The position numbers were made by a program, and so were the translations under genes. This document shows, piece by piece, positions 54,406 through 63,600 of a stretch of DNA of 64,000 nucleotides (positions are counted from its first letter, which is position 1; each line of letters starts with the position of its first letter). The stretch is from Myxococcus hansupus (GTDB lineage Bacteria > Myxococcota > Myxococcia > Myxococcales > Myxococcaceae): contig NZ_CP012109.1 of the NCBI RefSeq assembly GCF_000280925.3, positions 6,406,501-6,470,500 on the forward strand. The letters are read 5' to 3'. Below the pieces are notes generated by a model. That model worked only from the letters and a program-made list of their open reading frames with translations, did not search any database and was not told the origin of the DNA.

Positions 54406-54918
54406 ATGACGCCCACTCCCTCCAGCACGCCCCCTGCCCCCACCGCTGCGCCTCCGTGGACGCGAGGCAAAGCCGTGGTCGCGTCGGGGGTCCTCTTCGC
54501 CGTCTCCTGCGCGCTGCCCGCCGTCGTCGCGTACAACACCGGGACCCGAGAGCTGGAGTCGATGTGGGGCCTGTCCATGCTCACCGACGGCTGGATGGGC
54601 CCGGTCGCGAATCTGTGGGGATGGTTCGCCAATCCCCTGTTGCTGTTGAGCCTGCCGCTGCTCGCGAAGGGCCGCTACCGGTGGGCCTTCTGGTTGGGAA
54701 TCGCGGCGGTCATCGTCGGGCTGTCCACCTTCTCCTGGTACACGAACCCCATCCCCGTGAACGAAGGCGGGAGCCGCAGCCGCCGACTCGAGCTGTCCTA
54801 CCCCACCCTCGGCTTCTTCTGCTGGATGGGCAGCCTGGTGATGGTTCCCGCGAGCGCCGCCCTCCTCGCGAGGAAGGACGCGAAAGTGAAGGCCGCCGCC
54901 GCGTCCGTGGTCACCTGA
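54406..54918 (+). CDS. Integral membrane protein (4 TM)
   Basis: 170 residues. A Pro/Thr-rich N-terminus is followed by four hydrophobic segments: VVASGVLFAVSCALPAVVAY, VANLWGWFANPLLLLSLPLL, AFWLGIAAVIVGLSTFSWY and LGFFCWMGSLVMVPASAALL. No family named. The ATG at 54406 follows ACGGGAA. Its 3' end meets a minus-strand small frame. Function unknown; it is probably a small inner-membrane protein. Confidence 0.65.
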   Translation: MTPTPSSTPPAPTAAPPWTRGKAVVASGVLFAVSCALPAVVAYNTGTRELESMWGLSMLTDGWMGPVANLWGWFANPLLLLSLPLLAKGRYRWAFWLGIAAVIVGLSTFSWYTNPIPVNEGGSRSRRLELSYPTLGFFCWMGSLVMVPASAALLARKDAKVKAAAASVVT

Positions 54919-54939
54919 CCGGCTTTCGAGGGAAGCAGG

Positions 54940-55160
54940 TCACCACATGAGCAGCAGTTCGTGAACGCCGAGCAGGTTCTCATCCGGATGCCCTCCCCGG
55001 CGCGGATGCGCTGACCGCCCACGCTGACGTCCACCGTGGAGACGCGCTGCCGGGCGGCCTTGACGAGGCGCAGAAGCCAGTACAGCGCGAGGAACACAGA
55101 GGCCGCGTCCGAAGGACTCAGCCGTCCCGTCGCCACCTGCTCCGTGTGGAGTAGCACCAT
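54940..55160 (-). CDS. Small hypothetical gene, possible frameshift near 3' end
   Basis: ATG 55160 opens VLLHTEQVATGRLSPSDAAS and LFLALYWLLRLVKAARQRV-like sequence with good codon bias, clearly coding. Near 54995 the best frame changes: one frame continues RMRTCSAFTNCCSCGDLL into the neighbouring membrane gene, while the other gives HPDENLLGVHELLLMW and stops at 54940. The latter has more typical codon use, so a one-base indel or sequencing error is suspected. Family unknown. Confidence 0.4.
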
Positions 55161-55404
55161 TCCTCACGGGGAGATTGGTTTGCGCGCAGTCATTGACTGC
55201 CATGGATTGCCCGCCCCAGCGAGCGCCAGATTCACGGGCCAACGCACTCCACGGTCCGGAGCGCCACGGAGCCGAGGCGGTGACGCCTCTCCGACCAACC
55301 CGTCACGCGCGAATGGGGGCTCACCTGCCCAGGCTCTCGACGTTGGCAGAAATCGTGGGCCCGGTGTCATTGTCTCCAACGCCGCGAGGTCGCATGGTGT
55401 CACC

Positions 55405-56454
55405 ATGTCCACGCGCCCCTTGCGGCCCAAGGCCGCGCGCACCACCGCGCTGCCACCGAAGACCCGTCGGGTGGCCATGCTGGCCTACCCGGACGTCCAG
55501 ATGCTGGACGTCATGGGGCCCCTGGAGGTCTTCTCGCGCGCGTCGCGCTGGCTCAAGGACAGCGGCCTGCGCGACGACCATGCCTACCAGGTCGAGATCA
55601 TCGGGCTGAAGCGCGGAGCTTTCCCCGCGTCCTCGGGGCTGAGGCTGCACGCGGACCGTCGCTTCGACGAAGTGCGCCGCGGCATCGACACCCTGCTCAT
55701 CGCGGGAGGACGGGGCGCGGAGCGCTACTGCGCGCATCCACCGCTCCTACGGTGGATCCGCCGGCAGGCGGGGTTCGTGCGACGGCTCGCTTCCATCTGC
55801 ACCGGGACCTTCTTCCTCGCCGAAGCGGGGCTGCTCGAGGGCCGCCGCGCCACCACCCACTGGGCCTCGTGCGACGCGCTCGCCCGCAGGCACCCCGGCA
55901 TCCAGGTGGAAGCCGACCGCATCTTCGTCCAGGACGGAGGGCTCTACACCTCCGCGGGCGTCACCGCGGGCATGGACCTGGCCCTCGCGCTCGTGGAGGA
56001 GGACCACGGCCGCGAGGCGGCGCTGGAGACGGCCCGGGCCCTGGTGATGTTCCTGCGCCGCCCCGGGGGCCAGGCCCAGTTCAGCGCGCAGCTCTCCGTG
56101 CAGCTCGCGAAGCAGGAGCCGCTGCGTGAGCTACAGGCGTACATCCAGGACCACCCGCGTGCGGACCTCTCGGTGCCCACCCTCGCCCGGCGCGTGGCGA
56201 TGAGCCCGCGCAACTTCGCCCGGGTCTTCACGCGCGAGGTGGGGATGACCCCGGCGCGCTTCGTGACCTCCACCCGCGTGGAGACCGCGCGCCGTCTGCT
56301 CGAGGAGTCCTCGGAGGACCTTGAGACCGTGTGCGCGATGAGCGGGCTCGGCACTCCGGAGGCCATGCGCCGCGCCTTCCTTCACAAGGTGGGCATCCCA
56401 CCCGGCCAGTACCGCGAGCGCTTCACCCGTCACGCCATTGCCGCAACCTCCTGA
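55405..56454 (+). CDS. GlxA-type transcriptional regulator (DJ-1/PfpI + AraC domains)
   Basis: 349 residues. An N-terminal DJ-1/PfpI-like domain (residues 22-190; VAMLAYPDVQMLDVMGPLEV, LASICTGTFFLAEAG with the elbow Cys) is followed by a C-terminal AraC/XylS double HTH (245-345; SVPTLARRVAMSPRNFARVF and the RRAFLHKVGIPPGQYRERF end). GlxA proteins sense small molecules via the DJ-1 domain. Only 13 bp separate it from the secreted DJ-1 protein downstream, so they form an operon. The ATG at 55405 starts the conserved part; a longer in-frame upstream extension looks unconserved. Confidence 0.88.
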   Translation: MSTRPLRPKAARTTALPPKTRRVAMLAYPDVQMLDVMGPLEVFSRASRWLKDSGLRDDHAYQVEIIGLKRGAFPASSGLRLHADRRFDEVRRGIDTLLIAGGRGAERYCAHPPLLRWIRRQAGFVRRLASICTGTFFLAEAGLLEGRRATTHWASCDALARRHPGIQVEADRIFVQDGGLYTSAGVTAGMDLALALVEEDHGREAALETARALVMFLRRPGGQAQFSAQLSVQLAKQEPLRELQAYIQDHPRADLSVPTLARRVAMSPRNFARVFTREVGMTPARFVTSTRVETARRLLEESSEDLETVCAMSGLGTPEAMRRAFLHKVGIPPGQYRERFTRHAIAATS

Positions 56455-56467
56455 AATGGAGCCTCGA

Positions 56468-57598
56468 ATGAAACCGAACCGTCGCTTCCACCGCGCTGCC
56501 CTCCTCCTGCTCGCCCTTCTCCTGAACGCAGGCGCGGCCTCCGCCGTGGAGCCCGCGAAGCACTACGTCTGCCCGCCCTGTGCGCAGCCCTGTGACGCGC
56601 AGGTGCACGACAAGCCGGGCACGTGCCCGCACTGCGGAATGAAGCTGGTCGAGCAGCAGAAGGCGACGGCGCCCGCCCTGCCGCGCAGGAAGGTCGCCAT
56701 CCTCATCTACAACGGCGTGGAGATCATCGACTACACAGGCCCCTACGAGATGTTCGGCGGTGCGAGCTACGACGTGTTCACCGTCGCAGAGACGCTCGCG
56801 CCGGTGACCACCGCGATGGGGATGACCGTCGTCCCCAAGCATGCGTTCGCCGATGCCCCCCAGGCCGACATCGTCGTGGTGCCCGGAGGCGGGGTGACCG
56901 AGGCGCAGCACAGCAAGCCGACGCTCACGTGGGTGAAGCAGCAGAGCACCCGCGTGCAGCAACTGATGTCCGTCTGCAACGGCGCCTTCATCCTGGCGAA
57001 TGCGGGCCTGCTCGACGGGCTGAACGCGACGACCACCTACATCAACCTCGAGAAGCTCCAGGCCGCCTTCCCGAAGGTCAAGGTCGTGGACGACCAGCGC
57101 GTCGTGGACAACGGGCGCATCATCACCACCGCGGGGCTCGCCGCGGGCATCGACGGAGCGTTGCATGTGATTGCCAAGCTGGATGGCCAGGGGCTCGCGC
57201 AGCAGGTGGCGCTCGCGGGCGAGTATGACTGGCGTCCCCGAGCGAGCTTCGTGCGCGCAGCGCTCGCCGACCGGCTCATCCCCAAGATCGACCTGAGCGC
57301 GCTCGGCGACTGGGACATGGCGAACACCGAGGGGAGCACTGACCGCTGGGAGCAGGTCATCACGGGACGCTCCACCCTCGACGCAGCGAGGTTGATGGCG
57401 CAACTGGACCAGGGGCTCGTGGCAGGAAAGTGGATGCGCCTCGCGCCTGCCCCCGCGAGCGCGGCCTCGCCGCTGCGCAGCGATTGGCGCTTCAACGGGC
57501 GCAAGGGCGAGCCCTGGACCGGCGTGCTGACGATTCACCCGCAGCCGGGCGCCGCGGGCCAGTACACGGTGAAGCTGCTCATCGCGCGCGCAAGGTAG
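56468..57598 (+). CDS. Secreted DJ-1/PfpI protein with N-terminal metal-binding domain
   Basis: 376 residues. A signal peptide (FHRAALLLLALLLNAGAASA) is followed by a short domain (33-61) with CPPC and CPHCGM, related to the heavy-metal-binding domain (YVCPMC..PGxCPxCGMxL) of copper and zinc resistance proteins. A DJ-1/PfpI domain follows (75-260) with nucleophile-elbow Cys170 (MSVCNGAFILA) and Glu near 85. The C-terminal 110 residues are less clear. DJ-1-family proteins are amidases, glyoxalases or redox chaperones; an exported form with a metal site suggests stress or metal handling. It is co-transcribed with the GlxA regulator. Confidence 0.8.
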   Translation: MKPNRRFHRAALLLLALLLNAGAASAVEPAKHYVCPPCAQPCDAQVHDKPGTCPHCGMKLVEQQKATAPALPRRKVAILIYNGVEIIDYTGPYEMFGGASYDVFTVAETLAPVTTAMGMTVVPKHAFADAPQADIVVVPGGGVTEAQHSKPTLTWVKQQSTRVQQLMSVCNGAFILANAGLLDGLNATTTYINLEKLQAAFPKVKVVDDQRVVDNGRIITTAGLAAGIDGALHVIAKLDGQGLAQQVALAGEYDWRPRASFVRAALADRLIPKIDLSALGDWDMANTEGSTDRWEQVITGRSTLDAARLMAQLDQGLVAGKWMRLAPAPASAASPLRSDWRFNGRKGEPWTGVLTIHPQPGAAGQYTVKLLIARAR

Positions 57599-57650
57599 GC
57601 GCTCGACCGAGGACGCGGGGATGTTCCCCGCGCCGCGGGCCGCCGCATCG

Positions 57651-58760
57651 TCATTCGCCTGTCGCGGGCCGCTCGAACCCGAGCACCGCAGGCAGCACAT
57701 ACCGCCCGAACATCTCCAGCGGCAGCGCCGAACCCGCGCCGTTGTAGTGGCTGGCCGTGAAGGCCGCGGTGAGGCCCAGCGAGGGCGCGACGAAGACGTA
57801 CTGGCCCCCGTTCCCCCGCGCGAAGGTCACCTCCACCGGCGTGCCCTGGATGACGAAGCGGGTGCTCCACCAGAGCAGGCCGTAGCCCGCGTCACCGAGC
57901 GGCCCCAGCGGCTCGACGGACTCGGACACCCACGCCTCGGAAACGAGGCGTTCGCCTTGCCAGGCCCCACCGTCGAGGATGACTTGCCCCAGCTTGAGGA
58001 AGTCGCGCGGACGCAGGTGCAGGTGCCCGCCTGTGTCCGTGCCCTTCCGGCCCGCGGGCTTCCAGGTGAAGTCCTGGACCTTCATCGGCGCGAACAACCA
58101 CTCGCGGGAGAGGTCCGTGATGGATTGGCCGCTGACGTGCTCCAAGACCGCACCCAGCAGCACCACGCCGCCCGTGCAGTAGCGCGTCACCATGCCCGGC
58201 TCATCGCGCATGGGAACATCCACGATGAAGCGGGCCCAGTCGCGGGTGTCATACATCCGCTCTTCGTTCCCGGGAGAACCCCCGTCCCAGTCGTCACACG
58301 AAAGCCCGGAGCGCATCTGGAGCAGGTGCCGCAGGGTGATGCGCTCCTTGCGCGGCTCCGCGTTCCGGACCGGAGCCAGGTGCGGCAGGAGCGACAGCAC
58401 GGGCGCATCCAGGTCCGGCAGCAATCCTCGCTCATGCGCCATGCCCACCAGCAGTGACGTGACGCTCTTGGTGGCGGACCGCAGGTCGTGCGCGTCCCCT
58501 CGCTTGAAGCCATTCCAGTACCGCTCGTAGAGAAGCCTTCCGTCCCGTGCGACGAGCACGGCGTCTGGCAACGCCATGGTGCCCTGCTCCACGTCGCGCT
58601 CAAGCGCGTCGAACCAGGGGCGCTGGACACCCGCGTCCTCGAAGGAGGCCACGGCCCAGCCATCGTCGAGCAAATCCGGAGGTGAGCCCGGGCCCGTGGG
58701 CAACCGATTCCCTCCACACCCCGCCAGACACAGCCACAACAACACCACTCGATAAAACAT
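57651..58760 (-). CDS. Serine hydrolase (beta-lactamase family) lipoprotein
   Basis: 369 residues. Lipobox LAGC (Cys15), then a class C beta-lactamase-type domain: S95-A-T-K98 with the nucleophile, a Tyr in TRYCTGGV, and later RGNGGQYVFVAP corresponding to the third motif. The family spans esterases, DD-peptidases and true beta-lactamases; substrate unassigned. It differs clearly from the lipoprotein at 28132. The ATG at 58760 starts the signal peptide. Convergent with the DJ-1 gene. Confidence 0.85.
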   Translation of the reverse strand: MFYRVVLLWLCLAGCGGNRLPTGPGSPPDLLDDGWAVASFEDAGVQRPWFDALERDVEQGTMALPDAVLVARDGRLLYERYWNGFKRGDAHDLRSATKSVTSLLVGMAHERGLLPDLDAPVLSLLPHLAPVRNAEPRKERITLRHLLQMRSGLSCDDWDGGSPGNEERMYDTRDWARFIVDVPMRDEPGMVTRYCTGGVVLLGAVLEHVSGQSITDLSREWLFAPMKVQDFTWKPAGRKGTDTGGHLHLRPRDFLKLGQVILDGGAWQGERLVSEAWVSESVEPLGPLGDAGYGLLWWSTRFVIQGTPVEVTFARGNGGQYVFVAPSLGLTAAFTASHYNGAGSALPLEMFGRYVLPAVLGFERPATGE

Positions 58761-59028
58761 ACTGAACCGCCATCGAACCGGCCCTGGAAGCTCGGCACCC
58801 TATACCGATGCGACGAGCGGGGCGAGACGACGCTGCCGCACTGCGCGGCATGCTCACAGGAACGGGGACTCGGTGTTCCGGAGGGCCACGAGGCGCACGG
58901 CCCATTCCGCATGGCCCGACGGCGCCTTCCGCTCCGCCTCCAGCCGCTTCGCACAGTCAGCGTCCCCCCGGGCTCGCTGGACACGTCTCCGCCAGACTGA
59001 TTCAGGACGATGGCAACCAAGCTCGACG

Positions 59029-59406
59029 TCACGCGCCTGTCGGCCGTCGCTGGCGCTTCGGCGTTGGCCGCTTCTCCGCCCACGTCAGGAGTTCATCGAG
59101 CGCCGGGCAAAGCGACTGCCCCCACTCGGTCAGGTGGTACTCGACCTTGGGCGGTACCTGCGCGTGAACGATGCGCGCGACGATGCCGTCTTGCTCGAGC
59201 TGCCGAAGCTGCTGGATGAGCATCTTCTGCGAGACGGATGGAATCAGACGCTCCAGCTCGGAGAATCGGAGCAGCTTCCCACCGAACAGGTGGAAGAGGA
59301 TGACCAGCTTCCAGCGGCCCTCCAGCATCTGGATGGCCTCCTCGATGCCGCTGGCCGCCGTCGCTGGCGTATGGTGGTCATGCTTACCCAAAAGTATGTA
59401 CCCCAC
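59029..59406 (-). CDS. HxlR-family transcriptional regulator
   Basis: 125 residues forming one winged helix: IEEAIQMLEGRWKLVILFHL, FSELERLIPSVSQKMLIQQL, RQLEQDGIVARIVHAQVPPK, VEYHLTEWGQSLCPAL. This matches HxlR proteins, which often sense redox or electrophilic compounds. There is a single cysteine near position 100. The GTG start at 59406 is 40-50 bp from the divergent SnoaL-like gene, so the short shared region should carry the operator for the SnoaL/SDR operon. Confidence 0.88.
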   Translation of the reverse strand: MGYILLGKHDHHTPATAASGIEEAIQMLEGRWKLVILFHLFGGKLLRFSELERLIPSVSQKMLIQQLRQLEQDGIVARIVHAQVPPKVEYHLTEWGQSLCPALDELLTWAEKRPTPKRQRRPTGA

Positions 59407-59455
59407 TTTTCTGTGTGTTCTTGCGGGGCAAAACCGTACTCACTACATGGTGGGC

Positions 59456-59800
59456 ATGCAAACAACGCCCACCCCGCTCCCCGGACTGCCCGCGCCCATC
59501 GCGGGCTACTTCGAACACCAGACAACCAGCCCCGCTGCCGTGGCGCGGTGTTTCACAGACGACGCCCTCGTCGTGGATGAGCGCCAGGCGCATCGCGGAC
59601 GCGCCGCCATCGAAGTGTGGAACGCAGCCACGAGCAGCACGTACAAGCTCTCGACGGAGCTGCTCGCGGCGGAGGTCGACGGACCTCGCACCACGGTGCG
59701 AGCGAAGGTGACGGGCAGCTTCCCAGGCAGCCCCATTGAACTCCGCTTCCGCTTCACCCTCACGGAGGGACTCATCACCCGGCTGGAGATTGCACCATGA
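59456..59800 (+). CDS. SnoaL-like (NTF2-fold) protein
   Basis: 114 residues. [20 protein letters not shown] and [20 protein letters not shown] are typical of the SnoaL/NTF2-like cone-shaped fold, used by many small cyclases, isomerases or ligand carriers. The ATG at 59456 is favoured (an ATG at 59447 is possible). Its stop overlaps the next start (ATGA), so it is co-translated with the SDR. The HxlR gene is divergent. Confidence 0.75.
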   Translation: MQTTPTPLPGLPAPIAGYFEHQTTSPAAVARCFTDDALVVDERQAHRGRAAIEVWNAATSSTYKLSTELLAAEVDGPRTTVRAKVTGSFPGSPIELRFRFTLTEGLITRLEIAP

Positions 59801-60576
59801 GTTTCGATCTCGACCTGAATCACCGCCGCGCGCTCGTCACAGGAGGCACGAAGGGGGTCGGCGCCGCGGTCGTCACGGCCCTCGTCGAGGCCGGCGTCAA
59901 GGTTGTCACAACTGCACGCACCGTCCCCAGCGACACGCCTGGCGTGCACTACGTCGCAGCCGACGTCACGACCGTTGAAGGCTGCGCGCAGGTGGCGCGC
60001 GACGCGCTCGCGCATCTCGGCGGCATCGACATTCTCGTGCATGTGCTCGGCGGCTCGACGGCCCCCGGAGGTGGCTTCGCCGCACTCGACGAAGACGCGT
60101 GGCAAAAGGAACTCAACCTGAACCTGATGCCCGCGGTTCGGCTCGACCGAGCGCTCGTGCCGTCGATGCTGGCGCAACGCACGGGCGTCATCGTGCACGT
60201 CACGTCCATCCAGCGCGAGTTGCCCCTGCCAGAATCAACGACGGCGTATGCCGCGGCCAAGGCGGCGCTGTCGACCTACAGCAAGGCTTTGTCAAAAGAG
60301 GTTGCGCCCAAGGGCGTGCGAGTCGTCCGCGTCTCGCCCGGCTGGGTGGAAACAGAAGCCTCGGTGCACCTGGCCGAGCGCATCGCCAAGCAGGCTGGCA
60401 CCGACTACGAAGGTGGCAAACAGCTCATCATGAATTCGCTGGGCGGCATCCCGCTCGGCCGCCCCGCCAAGCCTCGCGAAGTCGCCGACCTCATCGCGTT
60501 CGTCGTGTCTCCGAGGGCGGGCTCCATCACTGGCACGGAGTACGTCATCGATGGCGGCACAGTGCCAACGGTGTGA
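59797..60576 (+). CDS. Short-chain dehydrogenase/reductase
   Basis: 259 residues of classical SDR. The NAD(P)-binding motif TGGTKGVG is at 15-22, the catalytic Ser at 137 ([12 protein letters not shown]) and YxxxK at 151-155 (YAAAK); the C-terminal [16 protein letters not shown] is typical. It oxidises or reduces an unknown small alcohol or carbonyl in the cytoplasm. It overlaps the SnoaL-like gene by 4 bp; both are likely controlled by the HxlR regulator. Intact. Confidence 0.92.
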   Translation: MSFDLDLNHRRALVTGGTKGVGAAVVTALVEAGVKVVTTARTVPSDTPGVHYVAADVTTVEGCAQVARDALAHLGGIDILVHVLGGSTAPGGGFAALDEDAWQKELNLNLMPAVRLDRALVPSMLAQRTGVIVHVTSIQRELPLPESTTAYAAAKAALSTYSKALSKEVAPKGVRVVRVSPGWVETEASVHLAERIAKQAGTDYEGGKQLIMNSLGGIPLGRPAKPREVADLIAFVVSPRAGSITGTEYVIDGGTVPTV

Positions 60577-60685
60577 GGGCAGCGCCCACGGGGACTTCAA
60601 TTTAATCAGATTTTACTGTATTCAGCCCTCTTGGGGTCGCCGGTCCACGGCGAACAAGCAGTACGGTACCTGAGGGGGTACACAC

Positions 60686-63600
60686 ATGAAGCCGATGTCC
60701 TCGAGCCCTTGGCTGGGATTGGCCATGGGGCTGGTCCTGGGACTGTGGTCGAGTCCGGGCGTGGCGCAGTTGGCGCCCACCGGTGGCCACTATGGAGGTC
60801 GCGCCTCCGACACGGGCACCTCGCCCGGTGCGGTCAACGCCTCCGGCGGCTACTCCGCCTCCATTCCGCTGGAGTTGCCAACCTCACGAGGCGGACTGCC
60901 CGTGCCCATCTCCATCAACTCCGGCACGCGGGGCGTGGGCGCGGTGGGCCTGGGCTGGGACATCCCGCTCTCCTACATCCGCCGGGACATGACGTTCGCC
61001 CACCGCAAGCCACAGGTGGGCAGCAGCACCAACATCGCCCCCGCCGGGCGTGAGCAGGTCACCCTCTTCCTCCAGGGCCAGGTGATGGACCTGGTGCCCC
61101 GGCAGGTGTCCGCGGGGTCGCCGCAAGCCGTGCACTGGGTGCCGCGCTACAACGCACCCGACCTCCTCCTCCAGGAACAGGGCGGCACCTGGGTGATGCA
61201 CGACGGCGACGGGCGGACCTGGACCTTCACCGCGATGAGCGGGCTCGAGGGGACGAACCTCTGGCTGCTGACGTCCATCACCGGCCCGGACAACACCGCC
61301 GTCAACCTCACCTACGACATCTCCCACACGCCCGTTCCTGGTGGGAGCCTGGGGTTGACCATCGACCTGCGGCAGCTCCTCTACAACAAGCACCCGTCCG
61401 CCCCCTGCTTCAAGAACGAGGTCACCCTCCACTACGGCCCCCTGGGGCCCCCCTTGTCGCTGTCCCTCTTGGGCGACCACGTGCTGACGCGCGCGAGGAC
61501 CCTGAACACCCTGGACGTCTCCAGCCGCGCCACCTGCGCCAGCGCCACCGAGACGCTGCGCACCTATGCCTTCACGTATGGGATTGACGCGGACACACAG
61601 CAGCCCCGCCTGAGCTCCGTGACGATGCGGGGACGCCAGGGCACGCCGGAGCAGGCCATCCCGCTGCCCATCGCGTCGTACACCTATGGCAGCGCCACCA
61701 CGGGCGGCCGGCTCACCTACGCGAAGACGGCCTCCATCCCCATGCCCACCAGCGCGGATGCCACCCGGCTCTCCAGCACGGGGCGCGATGACACCTTCAG
61801 CCCGCCTGGCTCGGAAATCGGAGCCACCACCCGGCAGAGCCTCACCGACGTCACGGGAGATGGCCTGCCCGACCTCGTCAACACCCAGGGCGGCAAGCTC
61901 TGGGTCTCCCTCAACCGACCCAACGCCACGGGCGCCACCACCCTGGGCACCCTCAACGCCCAACTCCAGGACAGCACCTTCACCTCCGGCCCCTTCGAAA
62001 GCCGCGCCGCCACCGCGGTGCGGTTCCCCAACGACATCGGCACCACCAGCAAGGACCGCGTGTGGCGCCAGGCCATGGACGTCAACGGCGACGGCCGCAT
62101 CGACCTGGTCGACGCCGCGGAGACCCCGGGCCGGTGGGTCATCTACCTCAACACGCCGGGCACGGGCCCCTCGGGCGTGAAGTGGGTGCGCCGCTCATAC
62201 TCCACCGCGGCGGTGAGCACCCTGCTCACCCACCTGGGACACACCCTGCCCGGCGGCCGGCTGCCCCTGTCCAGCCGCTTCAGTGGCCGCGACCGCACGG
62301 TGCGCCAGTGCTGGAGGTGGAATGACCAGACGCTCCAGTGGTCCCCCCACACGGGCTCCTCCTGCGGTCCGGTCCCTCTGGGCACGGTGATGTCCGCGGA
62401 CCCCGAGAAGACGTTCACCGAGTGGGAGGTGACGGACATCAACGGGGACGGCTTCCCGGACCTCGTCCTCAACTCCTCGCCCGTGGAGACCGTGGTGCCC
62501 GTGCCGGAATACGCGGGCAGCTTCGGCGGCCAGGTCGTCTACGGCGACGTCGCCTTCAGGGTGCGCCCTCGTGACGACAGCGGAAACGAGGTGCTGGCCG
62601 TCTACAACCTCCGGGGCCTGTTCATCGACGAAGGGACCGACCCCTTCTCCTCCCCCGTCACCCTCAAGAAGAGCGCCTGCGGCGTCGCACTGTGGGCCAC
62701 GAACAACGACTCGCAGCGGGTGCTCTGCGACCTGAAGGACGTCAACGGCGATGGCCTGCTCGACAGGGTGGAGGGCGCCACGGTGACGCTGGGCACCGGC
62801 AGCGGTTTCTCCAGTGCCACGCTGACCCTGCCCGCTCCGGGCTACCTCTCCGTCCAGGAGAATGCCCAGGCGCGAACCTGTCGCGAGCCGAACCCGGCGC
62901 CTCCGTCCACCACCCCCTACGCGTCTCGGATGAGCACCGGGCTCCGCGACCTGACTGGCGACGGCATCCCGGACTACGTCTCGAATGCCACCGCGCCCTG
63001 GACCGTGGCGGTGGGCACCGGCGTGGGCTTCGCCCCCCCTGTCTCCATCGAGGTGGCGGGCTCCAGCTTCACGCTCTCCAGCCAGACGGAGCGCTGCGAC
63101 GGGTTGACGTCCCTCACCGTGGGAGGGCTGTACGACCTCAACGGCGACGGCAAACCGGAGGTGGTGCGACTCAACGGCGCGCAGTTGGACGTCTACGAGC
63201 TCTCCGGCGGGACGCGCCCCGGAAAGCCCGAGGCCGGGCGCATCATCCAGGTGGACAACGGCTACGGCGCGCTCACCACCGTGGGCTACCGCTCCGCCAA
63301 GGAGGACGGCACCACGAAGCACCAGGTGCCCTTCCCGGAGATTGTCGTCGCCTCCGTGATGACGGTGGGCAGCCAGGGACTGGGCGGCACGCTGGCGGAG
63401 ACGCGCTACGCCTACGGCGGCGCCGAGCTCGTCTACGACTCCTCGCTCCACGCCTTCACCCTGCCCGGCTACCAGCGCTCGGTGGCCATGAGCACCGTCA
63501 CCGTCCACGGCAAGAGCGAGGGCCACGCCACCATCACCGACACGTACCCGCTGCCCGCCTTCGACAACACGTCCAAGCCCGTGCGCTTCGCGCGATACCT

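Noticed and set aside
54940-55000. Cys-rich TCSAFTNCCSCGD segment as a peptide natural-product precursor
   Set aside because: It lies in the less codon-biased frame at a suspected frameshift, with no biosynthetic enzymes nearby.
56423-57700. 425-codon minus-strand frame
   Set aside because: Antisense to the DJ-1 gene; no domain recognised.
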